Positions 1-6,183 of a stretch of DNA of 9,512 nt are shown here, piece by piece (position 1 is the stretch's first letter; each line of letters starts with the position of its first letter). The translations under genes were made by a program, and so were the position numbers. The notes below the pieces were generated by a model, which saw only the letters and a list, made by a program, of their open reading frames with translations, did no database searches and was not told where the DNA came from. This DNA comes from Hyphomonadaceae bacterium. Its GTDB lineage: Bacteria > Pseudomonadota > Alphaproteobacteria > Caulobacterales > Aquidulcibacteraceae. The stretch lies in contig JAEUMU010000079.1 of NCBI GenBank assembly GCA_016791325.1, forward strand, positions 1-9,512, given 5' to 3'.

Positions 1-1672
1 CCGCCTTCAGGCGCTGCGCGCAATTTTCCGCGTGTTCGGCGTAGCAAGCGTCCGTGCTGGCGATTACGGCGACGCGCGCCCTCGACGAGCGGAACGCATC
101 GATCAGCTTGTCCATTGTCGCGTAAGCATCTTCCGGGCCGATAGCGCCTATGCCGCCTGCAGCGAAGAGGTTGCGTGTCCATTGCGCGCGTGGCCCGAAG
201 GCGGCGAGGGTATCAATGTTGGCGAAGAAAACGCGCGGCGCCCCGGCCGCCGCAGCGCGGTCGCGCAGGGTTTCAAAAGGTTCAGCCCAGCGAATGGGGC
301 TTAGAGCGGCGTCCGGCGCGCCGGTGCTCTGTGGGGCGGGGATGAATTCCGGCTTTGTCTCATCGAGCAGCGGAAAATCCGTTACGCCGGTGATCGTTTC
401 GCGGCGTGTGGCGATAAGCCTTTGCCGCGCTGTGCGCGCGCCAACGACTAAGTCCTGCACCAATCCGGCCTGCAGCGCTGCCACGATGGCGCCCTTGCTC
501 TCGATCAGTTGCATGATCTCCCACGCCTTAGTGGCGAGGTCGCGCGTCATGCGTTCGACGAACCAAGCCCCGCCCGCGGGATCGGCGACGTGCCCTAGGC
601 GGCATTCTTCTAGGATCACATGCTGCGTGTTTCGCGCGACGCGGCGTGCGAACGGCGTAGGCAGGCCCAAAGCGTCCGTGAAAGGCGCGGTGGTGATGGC
701 CTGCGCCCCCCCGATCGCCGCGGCGAAGGCGCTGGTGGTGACGCGCAGAATGTTGGTCCAAGCATCGTAGCGCGTCATCATGCGGCGCGACGTGAAGGCG
801 TGGACCTGCGCTGCGCGCGCGTGCGCGGGTGCGCCGCTGGCCTCCAGCACGCGCGCCCAGCACAGGCGCAACGCACGCAATTTCGCAGTTTCAATCAGCA
901 CATCCGGCCCAACGGACACCGCAAAGGCGACAGTCGCTGCTGCGTCAGCCGCAGATAAGCCGGCGCTGGTTAGCGCGCGAAGGTAAGCGATGCCGCAGCC
1001 GAGGGCGACGCCAACTTCCTGCGCCTCCGTGCCGCCAGCTTCATGCACGGGGCGTGCATCCACGCGAATTGCCCGCGCGTTGGGTAACTCGGAGCGCACC
1101 CGGGCAGCGAATTGTGCAGCGCGTGCGATGTCATCCGCGCCGACCGCGCCGTGTCGCATGAGCGCGCCGATGGGGTCGAGATTAAATGCGACGCCTGGAG
1201 CGGCGACGCCCTTTAACTTGGCTTCCAGGGCTGCTGCAGCGTCAAAGCCGCTGCCGCCGGTATCGAGCGAGACGGGCGCCGCCTCGAGGATCACATCGGC
1301 CAACAGGCGATCAAGATCGCCGCTTGTTCTTACCTGCGCGCCGCCGCCCTCGGCGGTAACGAGCTCGATCGCGGCCACGCCGCCGGCGAGATCCGCGAGA
1401 ATTTCGCGATTGGTTTGATCGGGGTCCGGATGGTTGAAGCTTTGCGTTATCCTCCAGCCGCCCGCGGCCCGCACAAACGGCGCCGCTCCTGGCAGGCCTG
1501 AAATATCCGTGACGCTGGGAATGTCCGTCTCGCGGTAGAGTGGTTGAATTTCGACGCCGTCGGCCGTGCGCCCAACGAGCCGCGCCCACTGGCCGCCCTT
1601 AAGCCCCTTTTCGACGAGTGCGCGCCATTGCGCTTCGTCGGCGGCCTCGCCCAAAGTTAGCCGGTCAGACAT
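1..1672 (-). CDS. mutA: Methylmalonyl-CoA mutase small (beta) subunit, C-terminus cut off by the window edge
   Basis: The reading frame runs from ATG 1672 through base 1 without a stop (557 codons). The family is usually a little over 600 residues, so the missing part is the C-terminal end. The upstream GAGAGGAA is a good ribosome binding site. The partner of the large catalytic subunit (MutB), it helps interconvert methylmalonyl-CoA and succinyl-CoA in cytosolic propionate, odd-chain fatty acid and branched-chain amino acid catabolism. Most of the visible protein is the TIM-barrel mutase domain, with family-typical stretches VHEAGGTEAQEV (near residue 209) and DPAGGAWFVERM (364-375). From about residue 479 comes the Rossmann-like cobalamin-type domain, which in small subunits does not bind B12. 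The TGVTDFPLL stretch and absence of large-subunit signatures point to the small subunit. mutB is expected just beyond the left edge; that is an inference. Divergent from the flavoenzyme gene. Confidence 0.93.
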   Translation of the reverse strand, partial: MSDRLTLGEAADEAQWRALVEKGLKGGQWARLVGRTADGVEIQPLYRETDIPSVTDISGLPGAAPFVRAAGGWRITQSFNHPDPDQTNREILADLAGGVAAIELVTAEGGGAQVRTSGDLDRLLADVILEAAPVSLDTGGSGFDAAAALEAKLKGVAAPGVAFNLDPIGALMRHGAVGADDIARAAQFAARVRSELPNARAIRVDARPVHEAGGTEAQEVGVALGCGIAYLRALTSAGLSAADAAATVAFAVSVGPDVLIETAKLRALRLCWARVLEASGAPAHARAAQVHAFTSRRMMTRYDAWTNILRVTTSAFAAAIGGAQAITTAPFTDALGLPTPFARRVARNTQHVILEECRLGHVADPAGGAWFVERMTRDLATKAWEIMQLIESKGAIVAALQAGLVQDLVVGARTARQRLIATRRETITGVTDFPLLDETKPEFIPAPQSTGAPDAALSPIRWAEPFETLRDRAAAAGAPRVFFANIDTLAAFGPRAQWTRNLFAAGGIGAIGPEDAYATMDKLIDAFRSSRARVAVIASTDACYAEHAENCAQRLKA

Positions 1673-1749
1673 TTCCTCTCCGCTTGACGCCATGTCAGCA
1701 TCGACGCGGTTTTGGCGGCAATGTAGGTCTGAGGCAACTGGAGAGACGC
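1673..1749. promoter_or_regulatory. Divergent intergenic region between mutA and the nitronate monooxygenase gene
   Basis: These 77 bp must carry the start signals of both divergent genes unless promoters lie inside coding sequence. The mutA ribosome binding site (GAGAGGAA on the minus strand) directly abuts 1672, and GGAGAG at 1740-1745 serves the plus-strand gene. A TTGACG hexamer at 1684-1689 resembles a -35 box on the plus strand, but I see no convincing -10 at the right distance. Exact promoters are therefore not assigned. Confidence 0.45.
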
Positions 1750-2712
1750 ATGGCCCTGCCGCCGCTGTTTGATAAGCTTCGCCTTCCCGTTGTCGGCGCG
1801 CCGCAATTTATCATTGCAAACCCTGACCTAGTGGTCGCTCAATGCAAGGGCGGCATTGTGGGGTCATTTCCGGCGCTGAACGCGCGGCCGCAAGCGCTGC
1901 TGGACGATTGGCTTTATCGCATCAAGGACGAACTCGCCGCTTATGACGAGGCTAACCCTGACGCGCCCTCCGCCCCCTACGCTGTAAACCAGATCGTTCA
2001 CAGGACCAACGAGCGCCTGGAAGCGGACATGGAGATATGCGTCAAGCACAAGGCCCCGATCGTCATTACCTCGTTGGGCGCGCGCCCAGAGGTGAATGAC
2101 GCCGTTCACTCCTATGGCGGCATCGTGTTGCACGACATCATCAATATTAAGTTCGCCGAGAAGGCGCTGGAGAAGGGCGCAGATGGTCTGATCGCCGTGT
2201 GCGCGGGTGCAGGCGGGCACGCAGGCGGCCTTTCGCCGTTCGCGCTCATTTCTGAGATTCGCCGTTTCTTTGATGGGCCGCTGCTCGTTTCGGGTGCGAT
2301 CGCGACGGGCAGGGGCGTGCTGGCGGCGCAAGCGATGGGGGCGGACCTCGCCTATATCGGCTCCGCCTTTATCGCCACCACCGAAGCCAACGCGCCGCAA
2401 GACTATAAGCAGATGATTGTCGATAGCGCCGCCGATGACATCGTCTACACGAACCTCTTCACCGGCGTTCTTGGCAACTATCTCAAGGGCTCCATCACCA
2501 AGGCCGGCCTCGATCCTGACAATCTCCCGCAAAGCGATCCCAGCAAAATGAGCTTCGGCGGTGGCGAGGGATCAAAGGCGAAGGCTTGGAAGGAGATCTG
2601 GGGTGCTGGGCAAGGTGTGGGCGCTGTGCAGGAGATTGTGCCTGCGGCGGAGTTGATCGCCCGGCTCTCGCGCGAATACGAAGCCGCGAAGCGGGAATTG
2701 TGCGCTCGGTAA
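1750..2712 (+). CDS. Nitronate monooxygenase / 2-nitropropane dioxygenase-family FMN oxidoreductase
   Basis: The protein has 320 residues, normal for this FMN-dependent TIM-barrel family. Members oxidise alkyl nitronates such as propionate 3-nitronate to carbonyl compounds and nitrite. The N-terminal GAPQF (16-20) and KGGIVGSFPALN (33-44) are family signatures. CAGAGGHAGG (151-160) carries the conserved active-site histidine, H157. SGAIATGRGV (181-190) and the following GADLAYIGSAF (198-207) match the FMN-phosphate binding end of the barrel. The ATG at 1750 is preferred because the N-terminal barrel strand starts there and GGAGAG lies 4 nt upstream; an open frame from 1618 is only an extension opposite mutA. 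The true substrate is unknown, since many proteins annotated this way are promiscuous flavoenzymes. It is divergent from mutA, so the two may share regulation. Confidence 0.87.
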   Translation: MALPPLFDKLRLPVVGAPQFIIANPDLVVAQCKGGIVGSFPALNARPQALLDDWLYRIKDELAAYDEANPDAPSAPYAVNQIVHRTNERLEADMEICVKHKAPIVITSLGARPEVNDAVHSYGGIVLHDIINIKFAEKALEKGADGLIAVCAGAGGHAGGLSPFALISEIRRFFDGPLLVSGAIATGRGVLAAQAMGADLAYIGSAFIATTEANAPQDYKQMIVDSAADDIVYTNLFTGVLGNYLKGSITKAGLDPDNLPQSDPSKMSFGGGEGSKAKAWKEIWGAGQGVGAVQEIVPAAELIARLSREYEAAKRELCAR

Positions 2713-2828
2713 TCCACGCTTGCATCGAGGCGCTGCACAAGGAAATTTGAACTCCGTCAGCGCGTCGGGCGCCCGTCAACATGCGCGCGCGCAAAGAAAT
2801 CCGACCGGCGCGCGGCGCGCGTAAGGTT

Positions 2829-2848
2829 GCTCCTCACGATTGAGGAGC
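2829..2848 (+). promoter_or_regulatory. Hairpin enclosing the ribosome binding site of the holin-like gene
   Basis: GCTCCTCA (2829-2836) and TGAGGAGC (2841-2848) are perfect 8-bp complements around a CGAT loop. The only Shine-Dalgarno sequence of the next gene, GAGGAG at 2842-2847, is entirely in the 3' arm, 4 nt before the ATG at 2852. In mRNA this would be expected to hide the ribosome binding site. GG at 2825-2826 could extend pairing to the CCC after the stem. The structure is plain in the sequence; a regulatory role is inference. Confidence 0.6.
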
Positions 2849-2851
2849 CCC

Positions 2852-3067
2852 ATGAGCACATCTCCCATAGAACGCAGTGCGGCGCATTCGCTGACGCTGC
2901 GCAGCGTCGCAGCCATCGCAATAGCCGCCGCCGCGAGCCGGCTAGGCTTTGAACTGCCTGAAGGCGCCGCCCAGGAACTCGCAGGCGCGGCTGTTGATCT
3001 GATCGTCACGCTGGGGCTCGTTGGCGTCGCCATCGGGCGCGCGCGCGCCCGTGGCCCCATCGTTTGA
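2852..3067 (+). CDS. Holin-like small membrane protein (two predicted helices)
   Basis: A 71-residue protein with two hydrophobic stretches, about residues 17-32 and 42-62, separated by a short polar turn (GFELPEG). It ends in a basic tail with arginines at 63, 65 and 67. This size and topology resemble small phage holins of the r1t / Pam3-gp28 kind, which permeabilise the inner membrane at lysis; that assignment rests on shape, not a diagnostic motif. ATG 2852 has GAGGAG 4 nt upstream. A TTG at 2840 is in frame but falls in the hairpin loop before that site and is unlikely. It leads a run of three small genes; the next ATG is 11 nt beyond the stop. The coding end contains an 18-bp alternating GC palindrome. 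It could instead be an unrelated small membrane protein. Confidence 0.7.
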   Translation: MSTSPIERSAAHSLTLRSVAAIAIAAAASRLGFELPEGAAQELAGAAVDLIVTLGLVGVAIGRARARGPIV

Positions 3068-3078
3068 GAAGGCCGCCC

Positions 3079-3528
3079 ATGCCTCACCCGATCCGAGTTT
3101 TTGCGTTGGCGCTCGCGCTCGCCGCTACACCTGCGTGCGCCGCATTTGAAGCGCCGCGTTTAGAAAACCCTGTGGCAGCCGCCCGTAGCGTTGATCAACG
3201 CGCCTACGCGCTCTTGCACGCCTACGGCGCGATTGTCGAAGAAGCGCGCGATGTCGTGGCCGATCCCGAGTCGCCGCTGGCGTTGAAGCGCGCTCTTGGC
3301 CAAGCCGAGCGTGCGGCGACGCCTGCAGCTGAGACGCTGCAAATCGCAGTCGTTGCCTATGTTCGCGCGCGCAGCGATTTCGACGCTGCCGCCCACGCCG
3401 ATCAATCGGCCATCGCCCGCGCCGGCGCAGCCTTAACCGCCGCCACGCGCCATCTGGGTGAAGCGCTTACGGCGGCCGAGCGCCCGGTCGGCGAACTTGA
3501 GGCGCTTGTCCAAGCCGCGCGCCGCTGA
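3079..3528 (+). CDS. Secreted alpha-helical protein of the phage-like cassette
   Basis: A 149-residue protein with an N-terminal signal peptide: basic start, a hydrophobic core of about residues 7-17, and a likely signal peptidase I site after ACA (19-21). The cysteine at 20 is not in a proper lipobox (TPAC), so a lipoprotein is less likely. The mature part is Ala-rich and almost all helix-forming, with the stretch NPVAAARSVDQRAYALLHAYG (30-50) and a run of charged heptads after it. I recall similar short exported helical proteins next to holins in alphaproteobacterial phages, but I cannot name a domain. Start ATG 3079 has GAGAAGG (3066-3072) 6 nt upstream, overlapping the previous stop codon, which suggests translational coupling. 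A spanin-like or envelope-spacer role is possible but unproven. Confidence 0.72.
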   Translation: MPHPIRVFALALALAATPACAAFEAPRLENPVAAARSVDQRAYALLHAYGAIVEEARDVVADPESPLALKRALGQAERAATPAAETLQIAVVAYVRARSDFDAAAHADQSAIARAGAALTAATRHLGEALTAAERPVGELEALVQAARR

Positions 3529-3539
3529 GGGAGATGAAG

Positions 3540-3860
3540 ATGCAGCAGATTATCGTCCAAGTGCAGATGTTGCTGGTGGCGCTTTCCGGGTTGCTTCCGT
3601 TGGTGCGTGAAGAGCACCGCGGCCGCGCTGGGGAGATTCTGGCTTTTGCTGGCGCTGTTCTGAAGGCGAGCGGGGCGCTGGCGGCCAACGCAAGTGACTT
3701 GGCCCGAAAGCTCACTGACGTGCGGGCGGAAGTCGAATCGATGGCCGAATCTGGCCGCCCGGTCACGGCGGAAGAGATGGAGGGCGCGATCGCACGTGTT
3801 CGCGCCGCATCTGCCGCTTTCCGTGCGGCGTTGGAGATTGCGGAGGGCGCGGCCCCTTAG
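3540..3860 (+). CDS. Small helical protein, third gene of the phage-like cassette
   Basis: A 106-residue protein of unknown function. An N-terminal hydrophobic helix (about residues 4-22, IIVQVQMLLVALSGLLPLV) is followed by amphipathic helices. Near the C-terminus is a segment reading SGRPVTAEEMEGAIARVRAA (71-90), a pattern of a short turn then 'VT-E-E' helix that I associate with small phage structural or lysis-region proteins. Two in-frame ATGs occur, 3534 and 3540. The GAGGGAG ribosome binding site (3527-3533) touches the first but lies 6 nt before the second, so 3540 is chosen. It starts 11 nt after the previous stop, the same gap as between the first two genes, which argues for one transcript. 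No catalytic motif is seen. Confidence 0.72.
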   Translation: MQQIIVQVQMLLVALSGLLPLVREEHRGRAGEILAFAGAVLKASGALAANASDLARKLTDVRAEVESMAESGRPVTAEEMEGAIARVRAASAAFRAALEIAEGAAP

Positions 3861-3868
3861 CGCCCTTC

Positions 3869-3950
3869 GCAAAAGGGGAGGCGCCGAACGGAGGCGTCCG
3901 CCGCGTTCCCGCGCCTTCGTCGTTGACCTCGGCGCCTCCCCGCCCTTTGC
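3869..3950. repeat. Long inverted-repeat element between the cassette and glpK
   Basis: GGGGAGGCGCCGA (3875-3887) is perfectly complementary to 3929-3941. Outside a small internal loop, GCAAA (3869-3873) pairs with TTTGC (3946-3950). Together these give about 18 paired positions enclosing a 41-nt loop, which itself can form a short CGGA/TCCG hairpin (3889-3900). The element ends 8 nt before the glpK ATG. CCCCTT (3853-3858) can alternatively pair with AAGGGG (3873-3878), competing with the large stem. There is no T-run, so it is not a classical terminator. It could be a dispersed palindromic repeat, a weak terminator for the upstream cassette, or a leader structure of glpK. Confidence 0.6.
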
Positions 3951-3958
3951 TGTGCGCC

Positions 3959-5446
3959 ATGAGTGATCCAACGCACATCTTAGCCATCGATCAAGGCACG
4001 ACCTCCACGCGCGCCATCGTGTTCGACCAAGAGTTCGCGCCGGTGGCGCGTGCGCAAGTGGAGCTGACACAGCACTATCCCCAGCCGGGCTGGGTCGAGC
4101 ATGACGCCGAAGAAATCTGGGCGGCGACTTTGCAGGTTTGCCGCGAAGCCATGGCGGAGATTGGCGGTGCGCAGAAAATCGCCGCGATTGGCATTACGAA
4201 CCAGCGCGAAACCACGATCGTGTGGGATCGCAAGACTGGTGAGCCAGTGCACCGAGCGATTGTCTGGCAGGATCGGCGCACCGCGGCAGTGTGCGATCGG
4301 TTGCGGACCGAAGGTCATGAAGCGCGTGTGCAAGCTCTGACGGGGCTGCTGCTCGATCCGTATTTCTCAGCGAGCAAGATCGCCTGGATTCTCGATCGGG
4401 ATCCCGCCTTGCGCCGCCGCGCTGAGGCCGGCGAACTGGCGTTCGGAACGGTGGAGACTTTTCTTGCCTGGCGACTCACAGGCGGACTTGCGCATGTGAG
4501 CGATTTCACAAATGCGGCGCGTACGCTGCTATTTGATATCGGCGCGGGCGCTTGGTCCGATGAGTTGCTCGCCTTGTTCGACGTGCCGCGCGCGCTTCTG
4601 CCCTCGCCAGTCGCGTGCGACGCGCGGGTAGGGCAGACGCAACCTTCGCTATTCGGCCGCGCGATTCCGATCACGGGTATGGCGGGAGATCAGCAGGCGG
4701 CGCTGGTCGGCCACGGCTGCTTCGAACCTGGCATGGCGAAGGCGACTTTCGGCACAGGCTGTTTTCTTGTGATGAACATGGGCGATGCACAGCCGCACTC
4801 GCGTAATCGCTTGCTCGCCACAATAGGGTATAAGACTAAGGATGCGGCCGCATTCGCGCTGGAGGGATCAATATTCTCCGCCGGCGCCACGATACAGTGG
4901 TTGCGCGACGGCCTTAAGCTTGTGCGCGACTCTGCAGAGTCCGAAGCAATCGCCGCCGCGTTGCCGGACAATGGCGGTGTCTATCTGGTGCCTGCATTCG
5001 CCGGCCTTGGCGCGCCCCAGTGGCGGCCTGACGCGCGCGGCGCAATCATCGGGCTGACGCGAGACTCGCGGCTTGATCATTTGGTGCGCGCTGGCTTGGA
5101 AGCGGTCGCCTACCAGACGGCGGACTTGCTTGATGCACTCAAGGCCGACGGGGCCCCAGCCATCCGGCGCCTGCTTGTGGACGGCGGTATGACCGCAAAC
5201 GCCTGGGCAATGCAGTTTCTTGCGGACATTTGCGACGTCGAAGTGGTGCGGCCGCAATTTCAGGAAATGACCGCCTTGGGCGCAGCCAAACTGGCCGCTT
5301 TGGGTATCGGCCGCGCTGAGGCGGGCTTGCGGACAGCTTCAGCCGAGCACCAAACTTGGCGCCCCCGTCTGGCTCCCGCCGGGCGCGCAGCGTTGAGGCG
5401 GGGATGGGCGTCGGCCGTGGCGGCAAGCTTGGCCGCCGCTGACTAA
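3959..5446 (+). CDS. glpK: Glycerol kinase
   Basis: A 495-residue cytosolic FGGY-family kinase that phosphorylates glycerol with ATP to sn-glycerol 3-phosphate. Full length for the family. The N-terminal phosphate-binding segment AIDQGTTSTRAIVFD is at 9-23. The glycerol-binding residues known from E. coli are present at matching positions: R83 and E84 in NQRET, Y135 in DPYFSASK, and D244 in GMAGDQQAA. ATFGTGCF (261-268) and DGGMTANAW near the C-terminal ATPase half are also typical. The E. coli-type C-terminal site for PTS regulator IIA-Glc is not recognisable. ATG 3959 is chosen because the family starts there; a TTG at 3923 would add residues encoded inside the inverted repeat. No Shine-Dalgarno sequence precedes the ATG, which is unusual in this window. 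No glpF or glpD is adjacent. Confidence 0.96.
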   Translation: MSDPTHILAIDQGTTSTRAIVFDQEFAPVARAQVELTQHYPQPGWVEHDAEEIWAATLQVCREAMAEIGGAQKIAAIGITNQRETTIVWDRKTGEPVHRAIVWQDRRTAAVCDRLRTEGHEARVQALTGLLLDPYFSASKIAWILDRDPALRRRAEAGELAFGTVETFLAWRLTGGLAHVSDFTNAARTLLFDIGAGAWSDELLALFDVPRALLPSPVACDARVGQTQPSLFGRAIPITGMAGDQQAALVGHGCFEPGMAKATFGTGCFLVMNMGDAQPHSRNRLLATIGYKTKDAAAFALEGSIFSAGATIQWLRDGLKLVRDSAESEAIAAALPDNGGVYLVPAFAGLGAPQWRPDARGAIIGLTRDSRLDHLVRAGLEAVAYQTADLLDALKADGAPAIRRLLVDGGMTANAWAMQFLADICDVEVVRPQFQEMTALGAAKLAALGIGRAEAGLRTASAEHQTWRPRLAPAGRAALRRGWASAVAASLAAAD

Positions 5447-5457
5447 CAGCGGCGGCC
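5431..5457 (+). terminator. GC-rich hairpin spanning the glpK stop codon
   Basis: GGCCGCCGCTG (5431-5441) and CAGCGGCGGCC (5447-5457) are a perfect 11-bp inverted repeat with a 5-nt loop, ACTAA, that contains the TAA stop codon. The stem is strong enough to be a terminator, but the following bases (GGGTTGCAAG) have no T-run, so intrinsic termination is doubtful. It may instead protect the 3' end or aid Rho-dependent ending before the tRNA. Confidence 0.5.
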
Positions 5458-5460
5458 GGG

Positions 5461-5489
5461 TTGCAAGTGAGGCGTTGTGCGCGTAACTC
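5461..5489 (+). promoter_or_regulatory. Weak candidate promoter for tRNA-Lys
   Basis: TTGCAA at 5461-5466 (4 of 6 to the sigma-70 -35 consensus) and TAACTC at 5484-5489 are separated by 17 nt, with the mature tRNA beginning 15 nt later. The -10 match is poor, so this is only a positional candidate. Confidence 0.22.
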
Positions 5490-5503
5490 GCGTGCCTCGC
5501 GGA

Positions 5504-5579
5504 GAGCCCGTAGCTCAGTCGGTAGAGCATCTGACTTTTAATCAGAGGGTCCCGGGTTCGAATCCCGGCGGGCTCACCA
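5504..5579 (+). tRNA. tRNA-Lys (anticodon UUU)
   Basis: A complete 76-nt cloverleaf can be drawn by hand. Acceptor GAGCCCG pairs with CGGGCTC, D-stem GCTC with GAGC, anticodon stem TCTGA with TCAGA, and T-stem CCGGG with CCCGG around TTCGAAT. The anticodon loop CTTTTAA gives anticodon TTT, reading AAA/AAG lysine codons. The discriminator is A and the terminal CCA is encoded at 5577-5579. It stands alone, 57 nt after glpK, and its 3' end is only 6 nt from the end of the convergent protein gene. No phage integrase or duplicated tRNA 3' end is seen nearby. Confidence 0.97.
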
Positions 5580-5585
5580 TTCTCC

Positions 5586-6008
5586 TCATTGGCCTTGCGG
5601 CGCCGGCTGAAGCGGCTCGATTGCCGGCGGCGCAACTTCTTGCGGGGGGGCGACCGGCGCGGGCGCAGGGGCGGCGTTAGCAGCCGGAGGCGCTGCCGGC
5701 GCGGGGGGCGTCTCCGCAAAATCGCTCGGGCTCGCAGGGATTAGGCCGGGATCTGATTCGGCGAATTGTTGTGGGGCCGGCTCGGCCTCGGCGGCCACCA
5801 GGGGCTGTACCGGCTGGCTGCTCACATAAGAATAGCCGGCGATCGCAGCCGCGAGCAGCGCACCCACTGCGACAATTCGGACCAGCGCGCCGCTGCGGTC
5901 CTTATGGCGCGGGGGCGGGGCATAGGGGTCGATGGCTGGCTCTGCGGCGCGGTAGTGCGTCGGGCGGATGGTTTCGGCGTTGCGGATGAGTTCGTCGTTG
6001 TCGGGCAT
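5586..6008 (-). CDS. Single-pass membrane protein with a Pro/Ala-rich tail, function unknown
   Basis: A 140-residue protein of no recognised family. Residues 1-40 are polar and basic (PPPRHKDR just before the membrane). One hydrophobic helix spans about 41-62, and residues 65-140 are a low-complexity tail rich in proline, alanine and glutamine. By the positive-inside rule the N-terminus is cytoplasmic and the tail periplasmic. The shape recalls envelope-spanning linker or scaffold proteins without a terminal domain. Start ATG at 6008 has AGGAGA on the minus strand (6025-6020), but 11 nt away, with eight consecutive C in that spacer. A further run of seven C lies within the coding sequence (5644-5650 on the plus strand reads as G). 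It converges on tRNA-Lys with a 6-nt gap. Skewed composition makes homology calls unreliable. Confidence 0.72.
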   Translation of the reverse strand: MPDNDELIRNAETIRPTHYRAAEPAIDPYAPPPRHKDRSGALVRIVAVGALLAAAIAGYSYVSSQPVQPLVAAEAEPAPQQFAESDPGLIPASPSDFAETPPAPAAPPAANAAPAPAPVAPPQEVAPPAIEPLQPAPQGQ

Positions 6009-6183
6009 CGGGGGGGGCGTCTCCTGTTGCGTTGCAAAGCAAACTCATCCCCAAGAGGGCGGTTCCGCGCACAAAGTTGTGACGCCACAGCCACATTTCG
6101 CCACAAATCACCTGGAAAGGCGCCAATGCGGGTTCGGCCCGGCGCTTCCTTCAGCTTATGGTGACGAACTTCCGGCGGGGGAC

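Noticed and set aside
706..712. Seven-C run inside mutA as a phase-variation site
   Set aside because: It encodes conserved glycines of the barrel and a metabolic enzyme is an unlikely target; runs this long are expected in GC-rich coding DNA.
150..770. Plus-strand open frame of 206 codons opposite mutA
   Set aside because: The minus-strand frame encodes an unmistakable methylmalonyl-CoA mutase subunit; the plus-strand product has biased composition.
1618..1749. N-terminal extension of the nitronate monooxygenase to an upstream start at 1618
   Set aside because: It would overlap the mutA start antisense, and the added residues are arginine-rich and unlike the family. The ATG at 1750 has its own ribosome binding site and starts the barrel.
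1864..2532. Minus-strand open frame of 222 codons opposite the nitronate monooxygenase
   Set aside because: It is antisense to a complete FMN enzyme and has no ribosome binding site or family features.
3402..4070. Minus-strand open frame of 222 codons opposite the cassette and glpK start
   Set aside because: It spans three plus-strand features including the inverted repeat; composition is arginine-rich and it looks like a shadow.
5504..6008. tRNA-Lys as an integration site for a mobile element
   Set aside because: No integrase, no second copy of the tRNA 3' end and no other mobility gene is visible in the window.
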